Part shown: positions 45,131 through 56,719 of the stretch, one piece after another
Layout: the number at the start of each line of letters is the position of its first letter
Numbering within the stretch: position 1 is the stretch's first letter
Assembly (NCBI RefSeq): GCF_048544455.1
Contig: NC_133538.1
Location: 453,605,311 to 453,669,310 of the forward strand
Source of the DNA: Silene latifolia
Lineage: Eukaryota > Streptophyta > Magnoliopsida > Caryophyllales > Caryophyllaceae
Length of the DNA: 64,000 nucleotides
Direction of reading: 5' to 3'
Notes under the pieces: generated by a model
What the model was told of the DNA's origin: nothing
Seen by the model: only the letters and a program-made list of their open reading frames with translations
Database searches by the model: none
Made by a program: the position numbers and the translations under genes

Positions 45131-45161
45131 GTCAATCGACCGAACCAAGTGGTCGATCGAC
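45131..45161 (+). repeat. Palindrome pair near G1 3' end
   Basis: GTCAATCGAC at 45131 and GTCGATCGAC at 45152, 21 bp apart, following an A/G-rich run. It corresponds to 28357-28387 in A2. Confidence 0.9.
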
Positions 45162-45855
45162 TGAGTACTGCAGCAGAAAAAGAAAATTCGAAAAAACACA
45201 TGTTGCAATTGTTATGAGTTGGTGATTTTGTACTCCCATGTATCATTTCTAATTGTTGGGGAGCTTACTTGTTGTTGGGTTGTGAGTTTAGTGCTAGTTA
45301 TAGCACCGTTTCATCGATTTAATCTTGAGCAAGAAGTTGGAAGTTGTTATTATTTGGTTCCCTTAGTTACTAGCTTTGCCTTTAACTCTGTTTTTATCCA
45401 AATTTATCTTAGCCCTTCCTGCCCATACCTCACATATCCATACTTACCTCGGCATGTGTCATGGTCATTTGTTTGGTTGGAATGCATATGTACGGTTGTA
45501 GAGATTATTTTCACATTAGATTGCAGGCATAGTCTTATAGGTCGTAGTTAGGTGAGAGTTATCACATTGAATTCGTTCTATCTTTTATATATATTCACCT
45601 GTGCTTATGTGTGATATGAGCGACCCGTGAGAGTCCATAATGATAAGTCTCTATAGTTGACGGTTCAGCAGTTTTTTAACAACTACATAACTCGTTTGCA
45701 TGATTCACATCGCTAATTGATTGTTAGTTGTTGCATTAAATTCGTTTAGGCTATTCGGTTTGCATTTCGCTCTAAGATTGAACTCGTTCCAATAGGTTTT
45801 AGGATCGAGTCTAGTTCTTGCTTGAGGACAAGCAGGGGTTTGGTTTGGGGAAGTT

Positions 45856-47397
45856 TGATGTGTGTCATTTATATGATGTTTTACACCCTATTTTACACGC
45901 ATTTCAGAGCTCATTTATGTAGTTTATGCTACTATTTTCCCTATTTCCGTCTACTTTTGTGTTTTTGTGTGATAATGCAGAAATGTGAAGAATCCAGTGG
46001 AAATCGAGCCGAATCCGTCCCCGAGTACCTAACATTGCATTTGACATGAAGTATTTTACTCGGGAAGCAAACTTGGTGCGCGTATCGAGGCCTGGAAGAT
46101 GAATTTACGAAGCTTTTGGAGCCAAGTACCTGTTGAAGTGGTCGATAGACCGGTGCCCTTGGTCGATAGACCAGCGTGCGACTTACAGAAGCTATTGTTC
46201 AGCGTATGTCAGTCGATCGACCGGCCCCATTGGTCGATCGACCAAACCGTTAATCTAACGGAAATTAAAAGACGAGAAAGCCCAATGTAATTAGGTTTTA
46301 GGAAATAAGAATCACGTTATATTCCTATATAACGTAACCTGATGTTTTGAGAATATGCATCAAGTCTTTATCATCGAGTTTATTAGGGTTCATCACAAAA
46401 AGTTGAATTTTAATTAATTCATTAGCTTAGATTATTCTTTCGTTAATAAAGTTTACTTCCACATCTGGTTTTGATCTTTCCTCTTCAATTCTTTACGGTA
46501 TTCTTCCGTTCTTTTGTTCAGTTTCGCTGCTTTAATTCGTTCATAGTTAGAATTGCTAGTTTAGAATTCCCAAAGCCGAGTTATCGTTTTATGTTTGTTA
46601 AATATTTAGTCATTTCTATCATGAATTCAGTAGCTTTGTTTATTAATCTTATTGTTGTTACTATCATAAGCATGAGTAGCTAAATTCTTTGTGCTAGGAT
46701 TTAGGGGACCTGTAGTGTAGGCGACATAAAATAGGAAGACCTAAATCGCGCCATGGTTGCTCGACTGGCCTACCTGGTCGATCGACTGGCTCACGTGAGA
46801 ACAACTTCGTTTTTATTAATTTAATTGCTATATTTGACGAATCGAGTACACGCGACTAGTTGAATGCTTAGGAATTGACCGACCCGATAAGATCGAAAGA
46901 TAGGGGAGAGAAATAGACTACTTAATTAAGACGACTAAATTAATAAGATTGAGAGATAAGTTAATTTAGGCTTTTAAATCGCATTTCAGGACGAAAGTCA
47001 GTACTAGTGATATTAGGGACCCGTAGCTAGATCGAAAGATGCTACCTGTTAAGAGTGGACCGAGAGGACTTCTTATTTTCTCGTCTTACGTGATTATTTC
47101 AGACTTACCTAGGATACTGCCGCCGAAACTATAGTGAACCGACCATCTTGGCACCCTTTTAATATTTGTTTTCATCTTATTTCTTTAAATCACTCATTTA
47201 TTTGCCTTAGTTTAGTTTTAATTTGATTGCCTTAGGTTATAGAACTATTCAACTCAAACCCCCACACACTGTTACCTTAGACTAGAATTAGACAACTATT
47301 AATTGCATCGCCTCTCCGTGGTTCGACCCTGACTGCCACTAGCTATAGTAGTAGTTTGGATTTATAAATTTATCTTTGGTACTCTACGACGGTATTA
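45856..47397 (+). repeat. G1 3' LTR (1542 bp)
   Basis: It starts TGATGTGTGTC and ends CGACGGTATTA. It keeps the 113 bp (46011-46123) lost from the 5' LTR. Palindrome starts are at 46141, 46162, 46212 and 46233, then 46756 and 46777; within each pair the spacing is 21. Confidence 0.95.
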
Positions 47398-47402
47398 GTT
47401 AC

Positions 47403-48500
47403 CAAAATCAAACTCCATACAATCAAACAAATGACCAAGGTTTTGATGTTAAAAAAGCGGTCCTCCAAATGCAAAAGAACAAACAAGAGTTTTTCACTCA
47501 AATGCAAAAGGATAGCTAAGCAAAAGACATCACCATTAACAACATACTAGCTCACAAAAAGATGTTGGAGACCCAAATGTCTTAATTAGTATCTTCAAGT
47601 TCACAAAGACAAAAGGGGCAATTACCACCTCAAAGTAATCACCCAAGACATGAATCGGTGAGTGCCATCCACTTGAGGAGTGGTACAAGCTATGAAGAGC
47701 CAAAGAAGCAAGTTGAGGATGACGTTGTGGAGACTAGTGACAAGGAAAGAGTTGTGCAAAACTCTAGGGAAGAAGAACCCACCATTCAAGAAGCTTGAAA
47801 GAAGGATGAAGAAAAGGCCAAAGAGAAGGAACCTATTGTGATTAGACTCCCTTTTCCAAGTCATCAAGCTAAGCCTAAGTTTGATGACCAACTTGGAAAA
47901 TTCATGGAGATTGTGAAGAATTTGGAAGTCTCGATTCCATTTACGGAATTAATCAATCACGTTCACGTTCCGGCCTATGTAAAGTATATGAAAGACATTC
48001 TTACAAAGAATAAATTCATCCGGAAGCTTGAGACTATTGCTTTCACTAAAGTGAGTAGTGCCAACCTACAAGGAAGTTCACCTCCAAAACTAAAGGATCC
48101 GGGAAGTTTCTTCATTCCATGTACTATTGGCGACACTACGATCAACAAAGCTTTATGTGACCTTGGGGCAAGTGTGAGTGTCATGCCATATTCGGTAAGC
48201 AAGAGGCTAGGAATGGGAGAGCTCAAGTGCACTAATATCACACTTCAAATGGTGGATAGATCAACAAAGACACCTTTAGGGGTATGGGAAGATGTGGCAG
48301 TAAGAATTGGCAAATTCTTCATCCCTGTGGATTTCGTTATTGTTGACATGGAAGAAGATTCCAACATTCCTATTTTCTTAGGAAGACCTTTCTTGCACAC
48401 CGCGGGAGCGGTGATCGATGTAAAACATGGAGAGCTCATCCTTGAAGTGGGAGATGAAACCATCAATTTCAATCTTGACAAGACAATGAGAGTTCCCTGA
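47403..48500 (+). pseudogene. H gag end and aspartic protease
   Basis: H coding resumes after G1 with Gln/Asn-rich gag sequence (stops near 47518 and 47581), the SAIHLRSGTSYEEP block, and a Lys/Glu-rich stretch. The protease is open over 47838-48500: LGKFMEIVKNLEVSIPFTEL, the catalytic CDLGASVSVMPYS, FFIPVDFVIVDMEED and IFLGRPFLHTAGAVIDV, then a stop. No SRST repeat is seen in this gag, in line with the different motif used by H. Confidence 0.88.
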
Positions 48501-49150
48501 TTACATGAGCCATGTTTTATGGTTGATCACTATAGCCGGCAAGATGATAGGAAGAAGTTGGCATTTTAATGGAAGAAGAAAGTGAATGATGCTCCATTAA
48601 AAGAGCAAGGAAATCTCAACAAAGAGAGCTTGAAAAGCTCACCCATGACAAGTGAAGAACAAGGCCTCATTGGCGAAGATAAGAAAGGAAAGTTGTCTTC
48701 ATTAACTCATGACATTTTTAGTGATCAAGTAGACGAAGCATGCAGTCTTTGGGATGATGAGTTCGAAGGGATATTAAATCGCTATATCGGTAATGCTATG
48801 ACCCAAGACCACCATGAAGAACAACAAGTGCAAAGGTCAATTGAAGATATTTATCATGATAATGAACAAGCTTTCGACTACTTTTTCAAGGTGTTGAGCA
48901 ACATCAACAACACCTTGAACATGCCCCCTTGACATCTCATTATTGGATGAGAGTTTGGTGGAGTCCTCCCTAAACCACCACTTGTAAATATTCTAACTCC
49001 CTAACTTGCATTTTAATTATTGTATTACATTTTTTGTCAATTTTGGATTTACATTTTTATGCCTTGATCAAGATTTTCATCATTTTGAGAGAAGTGCGGG
49101 AGGGACTCAATTGTTTATTGATGTGTAGTGTTTTGCCTTAATGTGGGGAT
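48501..49150 (+). pseudogene. H post-protease tail, no RT follows
   Basis: After the protease an acidic frame (48582-48932) is open: EACSLWDDEFEGILNRYIG and a C-terminal NTLNMPP. I do not recognise a domain. It corresponds in position to the acidic tail of the G1 protease frame. DNA to 49150 is non-coding, and the element then leads directly to the pre-ORF3 motif cluster. RT, RNase H and integrase are absent. Confidence 0.6.
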
Positions 49151-50413
49151 TGTTGGAATATGTGTCCTCCGACAATAATGCGATCACGACTGTTGATCAT
49201 GATGATCACATGTTTAAGTCTCATTAAAATGGATACAATTGGGAAGTAATATTGTTACTGTCAACTGGTCAACATATATCGGTAATGATTGGCTGACTAG
49301 AGTTTGACATTACTGTCGTGAGACGGTGGTGATCAGTTGACCCCCTAGGTCATACCTAAAGGGCAATACTCTTAATTGATTATTTAATTAATCGTATAAT
49401 GTTACGAGTTAATTAAATTACTTGAAAATTGACGGACGATTTTGGAAGTAAAATTTATGTATCAAATTGAAATGTGATTAAATGAGATGCGGCCTGAGTA
49501 ATTGAATTGTATCATTACTCGGATGAAATTATTGTTTAAGGAAACAATCGGAATTGAATGAATTTTGTAAATACGATTTATAAATTGGTAAAATATTTCG
49601 GCACAAGTAATTATGAAATTACCAAATCAATTTTTTGTATGTGACGTATTTTTACTAATACGTTGATTTTTAATGTGTTAAAAATACATAACATATTATG
49701 TGACATATGACATGTTACATATTAACAAATTGACAAAATAATATGGACTCTATATTATCCATTGTACCGAAATTAAGGGGTAGTGGAAGCTAATATTGTG
49801 TTTGTTTAATTATTATAAGAACACAATGATTACCTACATTCCTAGCCATGCAACCCTAATATTCTTGTGAAGATAAATGTGTTCATGCATTGGCTACCCA
49901 AAAACCCCTCCTCTTACCCGGTTTTGAGAAGGCAAAAACCATCATGGTTTTTGTTTTATTTTTACCTAATAATATACATAATGTTGTATATTATCATTAT
50001 TCATTTTTAACCATCCAAAAATAGAGATTTCTAGTGAGATAAAAAGCTCTCTTCTCCTCCCTCAATATAACCGAAAATATATAAGTGTTTATAAATATTT
50101 TTGGTTCTTTTTCTACCTTGATTAATATTATACTAGTATTTGTAATATTAATTAAATTAAGAGAAGCCTTGGGTATAAAGCTTAGGGAGAGATCTTATAC
50201 TTAGATCTTGTTCATCCATAAGGAAAAGCTCAAGATCAAAAGAGAAAGGTGATCTCTTTTGTGCCCTTAAATCCGAAATCAACAATGTAAGGACATGATT
50301 TCTCTTCTATTATATTATTTGTCTGCATGCATAAAATCCGTTTTAATTTTATGACAAATTATTTTTGACATATATGAGTATGTTAGAATGTATATGAATC
50401 TACATTTCCTTCA
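49151..50413 (+). mobile_element. Solo copia LTR with GGGAT duplication
   Basis: 1263 bp starting TGTTGGAATATGTGTCC and ending CCTTCA, flanked by GGGAT (49146-49150, 50414-50418). H sequence continues without a gap on the right. It is the same family as 42516-43815 but in the opposite orientation. Confidence 0.93.
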
Positions 50414-50545
50414 GGGATAGCATTTGCCTAGGCTATCCAAGCCTTTGTACTGCCCCCACAATGAAGACCACAAGAAACGAAGGGTAAAAATAACACGGGT
50501 TACGAAGCACCCACGGATGGACCTGAATCCGTGTGGCAGAGGGAC

Positions 50546-50910
50546 AATCCGAGCGACCCGACGAGGATCCGCTCGTCCTAAAGAGAACCCGAGTGTCCAG
50601 GGCCAAAGACGCTCGCCTTGAGAAGCTAGGAAAAGCAACTTTTGGGCCTGACTGAGAATCCGAGCGTCCTACCAAAGAATCCGCTCGTCTCAGCCTGGAC
50701 GGTCGTCCCAGAGGAAATCCGCTCGTCTTTTCACTGGCAATTTTTTCGATTTCTCCCTGGAAAGGAATCCGAGCGTCTCCAACTTAGGACGCTCGTCCCA
50801 ACTCAAGCATCCGCTTGCCTTGCTGATAAGACGCTCGTCCCCAGCGCAATTTTCTGAACTAATTCTGCAGCAAAAGACTCTCGTCCCGACGCCAGGCCGC
50901 TCGTCTCCCC
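50546..50910 (+). repeat. GAGCG/GCTCG motif array upstream of H ORF3
   Basis: About fourteen units of the form AATCCGAGCGTCC or AATCCGCTCGTCC, starting near 50546, 50566, 50586, 50606, 50657, 50678, 50697, 50716, 50766, 50786, 50808, 50828, 50874 and 50894. Spacing within groups is 19-22 bp. CGAG- and CGCTCG-type units often alternate. It holds the same place as the palindrome cluster before ORF3 in A1, A2 and T1. The stretch 50419-50545 before it and 50911-51162 after it have no gene. Confidence 0.85.
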
Positions 50911-51162
50911 TCTGGTTTTCAAATCCAACGGATCTTAAAAACCCCCTTTCCCCAATTCATTTTTATTCATTCAAACATAAACACTACCCCAAAACCCTCA
51001 TTCTCTCCATAAACCAACAACAAGTGATTAAAACACCAACATCTTCAAGGTTTGAGTCGATTTTTGGGATACAAGGCAACATTCAAATATCCTAAATTGA
51101 TTTGGGTTTTTAGTAGAAATTGAAGATTTCAAGCTTTCTTTGGTGTTACTAAGTAAAGGAGC

Positions 51163-51855
51163 ATGGCAAGAACAAAAGGTAGAAGTAAGGCACCCCAAAA
51201 GAAGAACCTTTCTAAGAGACAACAAGCTCTTCAAGCTATTCAAGCATCGAAGGCATTGGTAGTTCATAATGCAAGGTTGGAAATTCAAGAGCAAGATCCT
51301 CCTATGGAAGCTACTACTTCTACTACTCCGGTTGTTGAACAACTAACCGATTATCCGGAGGTAATTTTCACTTCCGACTCCCATAGGAAGAAATTTATTT
51401 CCTTTGCTAAGAAAACTATCTTGCCTACCAAGTTCATTTGTCAAGACACTTTGTCGAAATTGGGTGTCCTAGAGCAAACATAGACCTTTTTCGAGTCTAT
51501 GGGATTGAGTACATTATTTGAAATGCAATAATTGACCTACTCTTCCCTCACCTTAGAGTTTTTGAGCTCTTTGAAAGTCACCAAGGTGGAGACCCGAACC
51601 AATACTGAGTTTCGTCTCGAGAATGTTGATAGATGTTTGTCTTATGGAGAGTTTGGTAAAATATTTGGCCTTAGTGATGACCCGACTTATACAAAGAAGC
51701 CTACCAAGTATGACCCCGCTCCCTTATGGATGACCATTACCGGAAAAGAATTTACATCTTATCATGATTATCGTGCTCTCTTAGTCCATCATCCGGCCAT
51801 AAGAGTATGTCACAAGGTTATTGGGCATACTTTGATTGCTTGAAAAGATACAAAC
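51163..51855 (+). pseudogene. H ORF3, ATHILA ORF1-like, truncated by a copia insertion
   Basis: It starts MARTKGRSKAPQKKNLSK and has the same N-terminal landmarks as A1 ORF3: LTDYPEVIF, FICQDTLSKLGVLEQT, LTLEFLSS, and FRLENVDRCLSYGEFGKIFG. In-frame stops occur at 51481 and about 51529. The gene is cut at 51855 by the copia LTR. In the leader a sequence ATCTTCAAGGT (51041-51051) resembles the ORF3 splice donor of A1 and A2; an intron here is not established. Confidence 0.82.
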
Positions 51856-52246
51856 TGTTGGAAATCATATTTTAAATATCACATATTTTGGTTTAAAGTT
51901 TTAGTCATAAAAACTTAAAGATCTTATGCATGCAAAACTAGAATAAGAGTAAGGAAAAATGGTTTCATACCATATGAATATTTCGGCCAAATGGGCACAA
52001 ATGAAGGTCTCCTACATTCATTTGTTCTTGAGCTAGAAATTACATTAGGATGATCATCCATGACTTCAAATAGAAGCCCTCCAATAAGTAGCACCCAAGA
52101 CTATCCCAAAATCCCACAAAATAATATGTACTAGATATTTGTAATGTGGTTTACCTTAAAATCGATTACTAATACTCATATACTACTACTAGTATTATTA
52201 GTGATTGATTTGTACAAATTTGATTCATAAAAATAATTTTTATGAA

Positions 52247-52299
<53 letters not shown>

Positions 52300-53351
52300 T
52301 TGTGTTTTTTCATAAAAACATGAGAGAATGAATAATTGAGAAAAATCTCTCAATTGTGGCTTGTAAAACCGGTGGGTGTGGGTAGTTTTAGGACATTTTT
52401 CTTTTTCCTTTTTGTCTTCACAAGAGTAATTAGTGTAAGCCTTTGTTATAGTCAAGTCACTATCAAATGTCATAGACAAATGAATAAGACAAAACTTCTA
52501 AAATTGCCCACCAATTTTTCGGTTATCATGTGTAATATGGAGTCCATTTTATTTTTGTCAATTGTACAATTGTATGTCATGTGACATATGACATGTCTTA
52601 TATCATGTTTTAATTTAAAATCCATATTTAACAAATTAAATATCATTTACAAATTAAATAAATCAGATTTAACAAATTGACTAGTAATTCAAAATTACTT
52701 TCACATAAAATGGTCATTTAAATACTAGTTAGTATAATTCACAACATCTTGTAATTATTACTAACTTATCATTCTCATCTCGCGTGTTTCGCAAACACTG
52801 ATTAATTTTAGTAATATAACTTCTTAAATTGTTAAATAAAATCTTATTTAATCACATTATAATAAGATGTCATTTTTTCTCTTATGATAATAATTTGTTC
52901 AATTTTAAGGAATTAATTAATTTGTATCGACATACAATTAATTAACCTTTTTCAACTAAGGGAATCGTCCTTTAGGTGTGACCTCAAGGGATCAACTGAT
53001 CACCTTCGTCGCACGACAGTAATGTCAAACTCTAACCAGCCAATCATTAGCGAAATGTGTGGACCAGTTGACTATATATGTAATGTATCATCCCTTTCAT
53101 ATTCTTGTTATGTGATTCAAATATGTGATCAATATGATCGACAATTGTGATCGCATTATTGTCGGAGGACACATATTCCAACAATCTCCCACTTGTCCTT
53201 GACAAGTGTGCGTCACCAATTCTCTTGTCCTATTACTATCTCCCACTCAATTCAAGGTGTCTTTCAGGTTGTACTTGCAAGTCATCATATCGAGAGTGGT
53301 TTCCTCGATCTGGAGAATAACTGATTGACTGGATTTATCTACCATGGATAC
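51856..53351 (-). mobile_element. Copia element, minus strand: LTR and 3' internal end
   Basis: The LTR is 51856-53183 (1328 bp; left base TGTTGGAAATC, right CCAACA; flanking 5 bases CAAAC). Unlike the two solo LTRs it is followed by internal sequence, 53184-53351. That stretch holds the reverse complement of a GGGAGAT polypurine tract and a tail similar to 8000-8240. The rest was separated by G2 and lies outside the window. Confidence 0.88.
52252..52297. repeat. (AG)n microsatellite inside copia LTR
   Basis: A 46-bp AG run. The sister LTR at 42516 has only a short AGAGAG there, so the run expanded in this copy. Confidence 0.95.
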
Positions 53352-53934
53352 TGATGCCCGTCGTTGTGTGCACCAAGGATAAAATTTATAATACCTATTA
53401 AAACTAACAAAAGCAAGTGGTAACAGGGTCGAACCACAGTGAGGCGATGCAATTATTAGTTGTCTAATTTTAAGTCCAAGGTAACAAATGTGGGGGTTTG
53501 ATTCGATTTGGTCTTTAGCTAAAGGCAATAAAAGACAATAAACTAAATAAACGGATAAAACAAATATTAAAAGGGTGCTAAAATGGTCGGTTCACTGTAG
53601 TTTCGGCGGCAATGTACTAGGTAGGTCTAAAACAAACACGTGAGACGGGAAAATAAGAAGTCCTCTCGGTCCATTCTTACAGGTAGCATCTTTCGATCTC
53701 GCTGCAGGTCCCTAATATCACTAATACTAACTTTCGTTCTGAATAGTGACTAAAAAGGCTAAATTAACTCATCTTTCGATCCCATTAATCTAGTCGTCTT
53801 AATTAGGTAGGCTATTTCCCTTCCCTATCTTTCGATCTTTATTGGGTCGGTCAAATCCCAACTAGTCGTGTGCACTCGATTCGTCAAATATGGAGATTAA
53901 ATTAATTAAAACGAAACTAATACTCCCGTGGCCA

Positions 53935-54565
53935 GTCGATCGACCAGGGAACCCAGTCGATCGACCATGGCGCGATTTAGGTCGTACTATTCTAATGCCG
54001 CCTACACTACAGATTCCCTACATCCTAGCATAAGGTATTTAGCTACTCATGACTATAACGAAAACAACAATGAGATTAAGGAATAAAACTACTGAATTCA
54101 TGATTGAAATAATTAAACAAGCAAATAACATAAAACGATAATTTCGGCTTCGGGAAACTAGTCTAGCAATTATATACTACGAGCAAACAGAGTAATAAAC
54201 TGAAAATAAGAGCAGAAGATTACCAAATGGAAGCAGGAAAAGAGATCAAAACCAAAAGCGAAAGTAACTTTTATTGAAGGAAATTGTTTTAAACTAATGA
54301 ACCCTAAAATTTAATGATAAACTGAAAACTGAATAAAACTGGATGATTGTATATGGATGAGCAGGTTACGTTATATTGAAATATCACGTAGCTTTATTCT
54401 CAAAACCTAAAACACAATGGGCTTCCTATTCCTCGTTCTATTAATTCACGCAGATTAGCGGCTTGGTCGATCGACCACTGTGACCGGTCGATCGATCGGA
54501 TCAGTAATAAACAGAGCTACGAACTCGTGATCTCGTCGATCGACTAAGGGCAAAGATCGATCGAT
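53935..54565 (-). repeat. Palindrome clusters in G2 LTR
   Basis: One pair at 53935/53956 (21 bp), then two pairs at 54466/54487 and 54535/54556 (21 bp each, period 69). Some sites are degenerate, such as GATCGATCGATC. Positions match the two clusters of the G1 LTR. Confidence 0.9.
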
Positions 54566-54848
54566 CAAGTAGCTGATACTTGACTTCTAAATTCTCGTGG
54601 ATTTGTCTTTCAGGTCTCGAAATGCACACCAAGCTCGTTCCTTGAGTAAATACTTCACGTCAAATGCAATGCATTGTACTCGGGGACGGATTTAGCTTGA
54701 TTTCCGCCGGATTCTTCACATTTCTGCATTAATGTACAAAAAACCGAAAGTAGACGGAAATAGGGGGAATAGTAGCATAAACTACATAAATGAGGTCTGA
54801 AATGCGTGTAAAATGAGGTGTAAAACATCATATAAATGACACGCATCA

Positions 54849-56719
54849 AACTTCCCCAAACCAAACCCTTGCTTGTCCCCAAGCAAGAACTAGACTCGAT
54901 CCTAAGACCTAATGGAACGAGTTCAATCTCAGAGCGAAATGCAAACTGTAAAGCCTAACCAATTTAATGCAACAACCAACAATCAATTAGCAATGTGAAT
55001 CATCCAAACGGGTTATGTAGTCGTTAAGAACTGCTGAACCGTCAACTATAGAGACTTATCAATTCGGACTCTCACGGGTCGTTCATAACACTCAATAAAT
55101 ACAGGTGAGAATATGTAAGTAATCTCTACAACCATACATATGCATTCCAACCAAACAGATGACCATGACACATGCCGAGGTAAATATGGGATATGTGAGG
55201 TAATGGGTAAGAAGAGGCAAAAAAATTATGGAAATGTGGAGGTATAGGTGATCAAGCTAGTACCCTAACAAAACCATATGACAATATCCAACTTCTTGCT
55301 CAAAATCTATGTCAACACGGTAGTTTTGAATTATGGGAGCAAAAATCGCCATATAATAAAGATTTTGAATTATGCGAATTGATTTTTCTCTCTCTTTTTT
55401 CGGGCATCAGTCGATCGACCAAGAAGGGCAGTCGATCGACCGCCCTTACAGTACAGCATCCATCTCTTTTCTACTTTTCGAATCATTTTTCCTCTCTTTT
55501 TTTTTTTTTCTTTTCTTTCCTTCCTTCTTTCTTTTTCCCAACATCATCTCAAAAGAGCATTTACCACCAAAATTGAAGCAACAATCCCAAGAACATAAAC
55601 TACTAGCTTGACAAGGACAGGCTAAATGTAGGATGTAGTTAACGGGACAAAAAAAAAACTATTTCTGGCAGTGTGGAGCTTATAGGAAAAATGAATAAAG
55701 GGGACCTCTTCCACATGTGTCAACTAACCACAATCCGAATGCACATAGGTATTAAGCAGATCAAGTTCATATTTATGCACATTGATGTAACATGTCTCAT
55801 AAGGAGTAACTACTCACAATCCTAAGTAAACTGGTCATGAATGTCACCAGTTATAGGGTCTAAACCTCAGAAAATATAAGTAGGTTGCCAAAAATCTAAG
55901 TCAAGTCTCAAGTTCAGCAAGAAATTTAACGAAAACTCGTAGACTATGCATATATGATTCTATTAATAACATGAAAATTAAGCAAGGCTTAGGCAAAAAC
56001 AGATGCAAATGCAATGTCATCATTGAAAGACTACCGTTCTGACTCAACCTACATGCTAAAAGAAACGTGCAATTTTTTGAAATTTTTGAAATTTTGCAAT
56101 TTTTTTTTGAATTTTCTGTATATATAAGAGAAATGAAATAAACAATACAAGACAAAAACTAAACGTAAATGCAAAACAGAATGAATGCAACGCAAAACCC
56201 TTTCCCAAACCAAATCACACAATGTCCCCATTGTGCAAAATCATATAATGAAATAAAAGGGAAAACGGGAATATGCGTGAAATTAACTACATAAGACATG
56301 AAGTAAGAACTCGGAAACTCACAAGACTTTAAGCGCAGCAAAAGGAAACCTCCCCAAACCAGCGTGAGCTAGGAGGTTTCAGTAGCCAGCAGTGCTACCA
56401 ATAAGTACCTGAAAAGACAAATACCACGTGTAATTCCGAGAAAGCAATTAATGGAACGCAAAATTATGTAGAAAATAAAGAAACGGAAGAAAACAGAAAT
56501 GAGTTGGAGAAAAAAGTGGAGAAAAGACTCCCTCAACTCCACAAATCGATCAAACACAGTAGGGGAATGATCGGAAACAAGTACAGCAGCGCGGGGTGGT
56601 CGATCGACCACATCACCCAGTCGATCGACCGGAGTGACCAGGAACAGAACCTCCTAGAAATCGCAGCTCAGTCGATCGACCATAAGGAGCAGTCGATCGA
56701 CTGGAAAACCTGCTGTAAC
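54849..56719 (-). other. G2 3' untranslated region
   Basis: No gene. Polypurine tract, perfect GGGA-loop hairpin (54868-54887), palindrome pair 55410/55431, T-rich run (about 55495-55535), two polypurine-like sites (56208-56221, 56347-56360) and palindrome pairs 56599/56620 and 56671/56692. All pairs are 21 bp apart; the two last pairs have a 72-bp period. Confidence 0.88.

Larger units (their letters stand above)
42346..45855 (+). other. G1 3' untranslated region (excluding nested solo LTR)
   Basis: No gene. After the solo LTR (42516-43815) it has two palindrome pairs (43884/43905 and 43954/43975), two internal polypurine-like sites (44225-44238, 44372-44385), the conserved block TGGCAAACTACTTATA (about 44708), one more pair (45131/45152), a hairpin with AGGA loop (45817-45836) and the polypurine tract GGTTTGGGGAAGTT (45842-45855). 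The order equals that of A2 after its ORF3. Confidence 0.85.
37735..47397 (+). mobile_element. Element G1: non-autonomous Athila-like element with gag and protease only
   Basis: G1 is flanked by a perfect GTTAC duplication (37730-37734, 47398-47402) in H gag. The LTRs are 37735-39148 and 45856-47397. Without its nested solo LTR it is about 8.36 kb. Gag and protease end with a stop at 42345 and no RT, RNase H, integrase or ORF3 follows. The 3' untranslated region is homologous to that of A1 and A2. The LTRs start TGATG and end GTATTA rather than the usual CA. Confidence 0.95.
53352..56719 (-). mobile_element. Element G2: G1-family element, 3' part, minus strand
   Basis: The LTR is 53352-54848 (1497 bp; as transcribed from TGATGCGTGTC to a CATCA end). 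Left flank GATAC. Internal sequence from 54849 leftwards in the element has the polypurine tract (54849-54863), hairpin 54868-54887, palindrome pairs and polypurine-like sites in the same order as the G1 3' region. It stops at 56719, where T1 inserted. The rest of G2 is outside the window. Confidence 0.9.

Noticed and set aside
52252-52297. AG run as a regulatory GAGA element
   Set aside because: It is a simple-sequence expansion private to this LTR copy; the sister LTR has only a short run.
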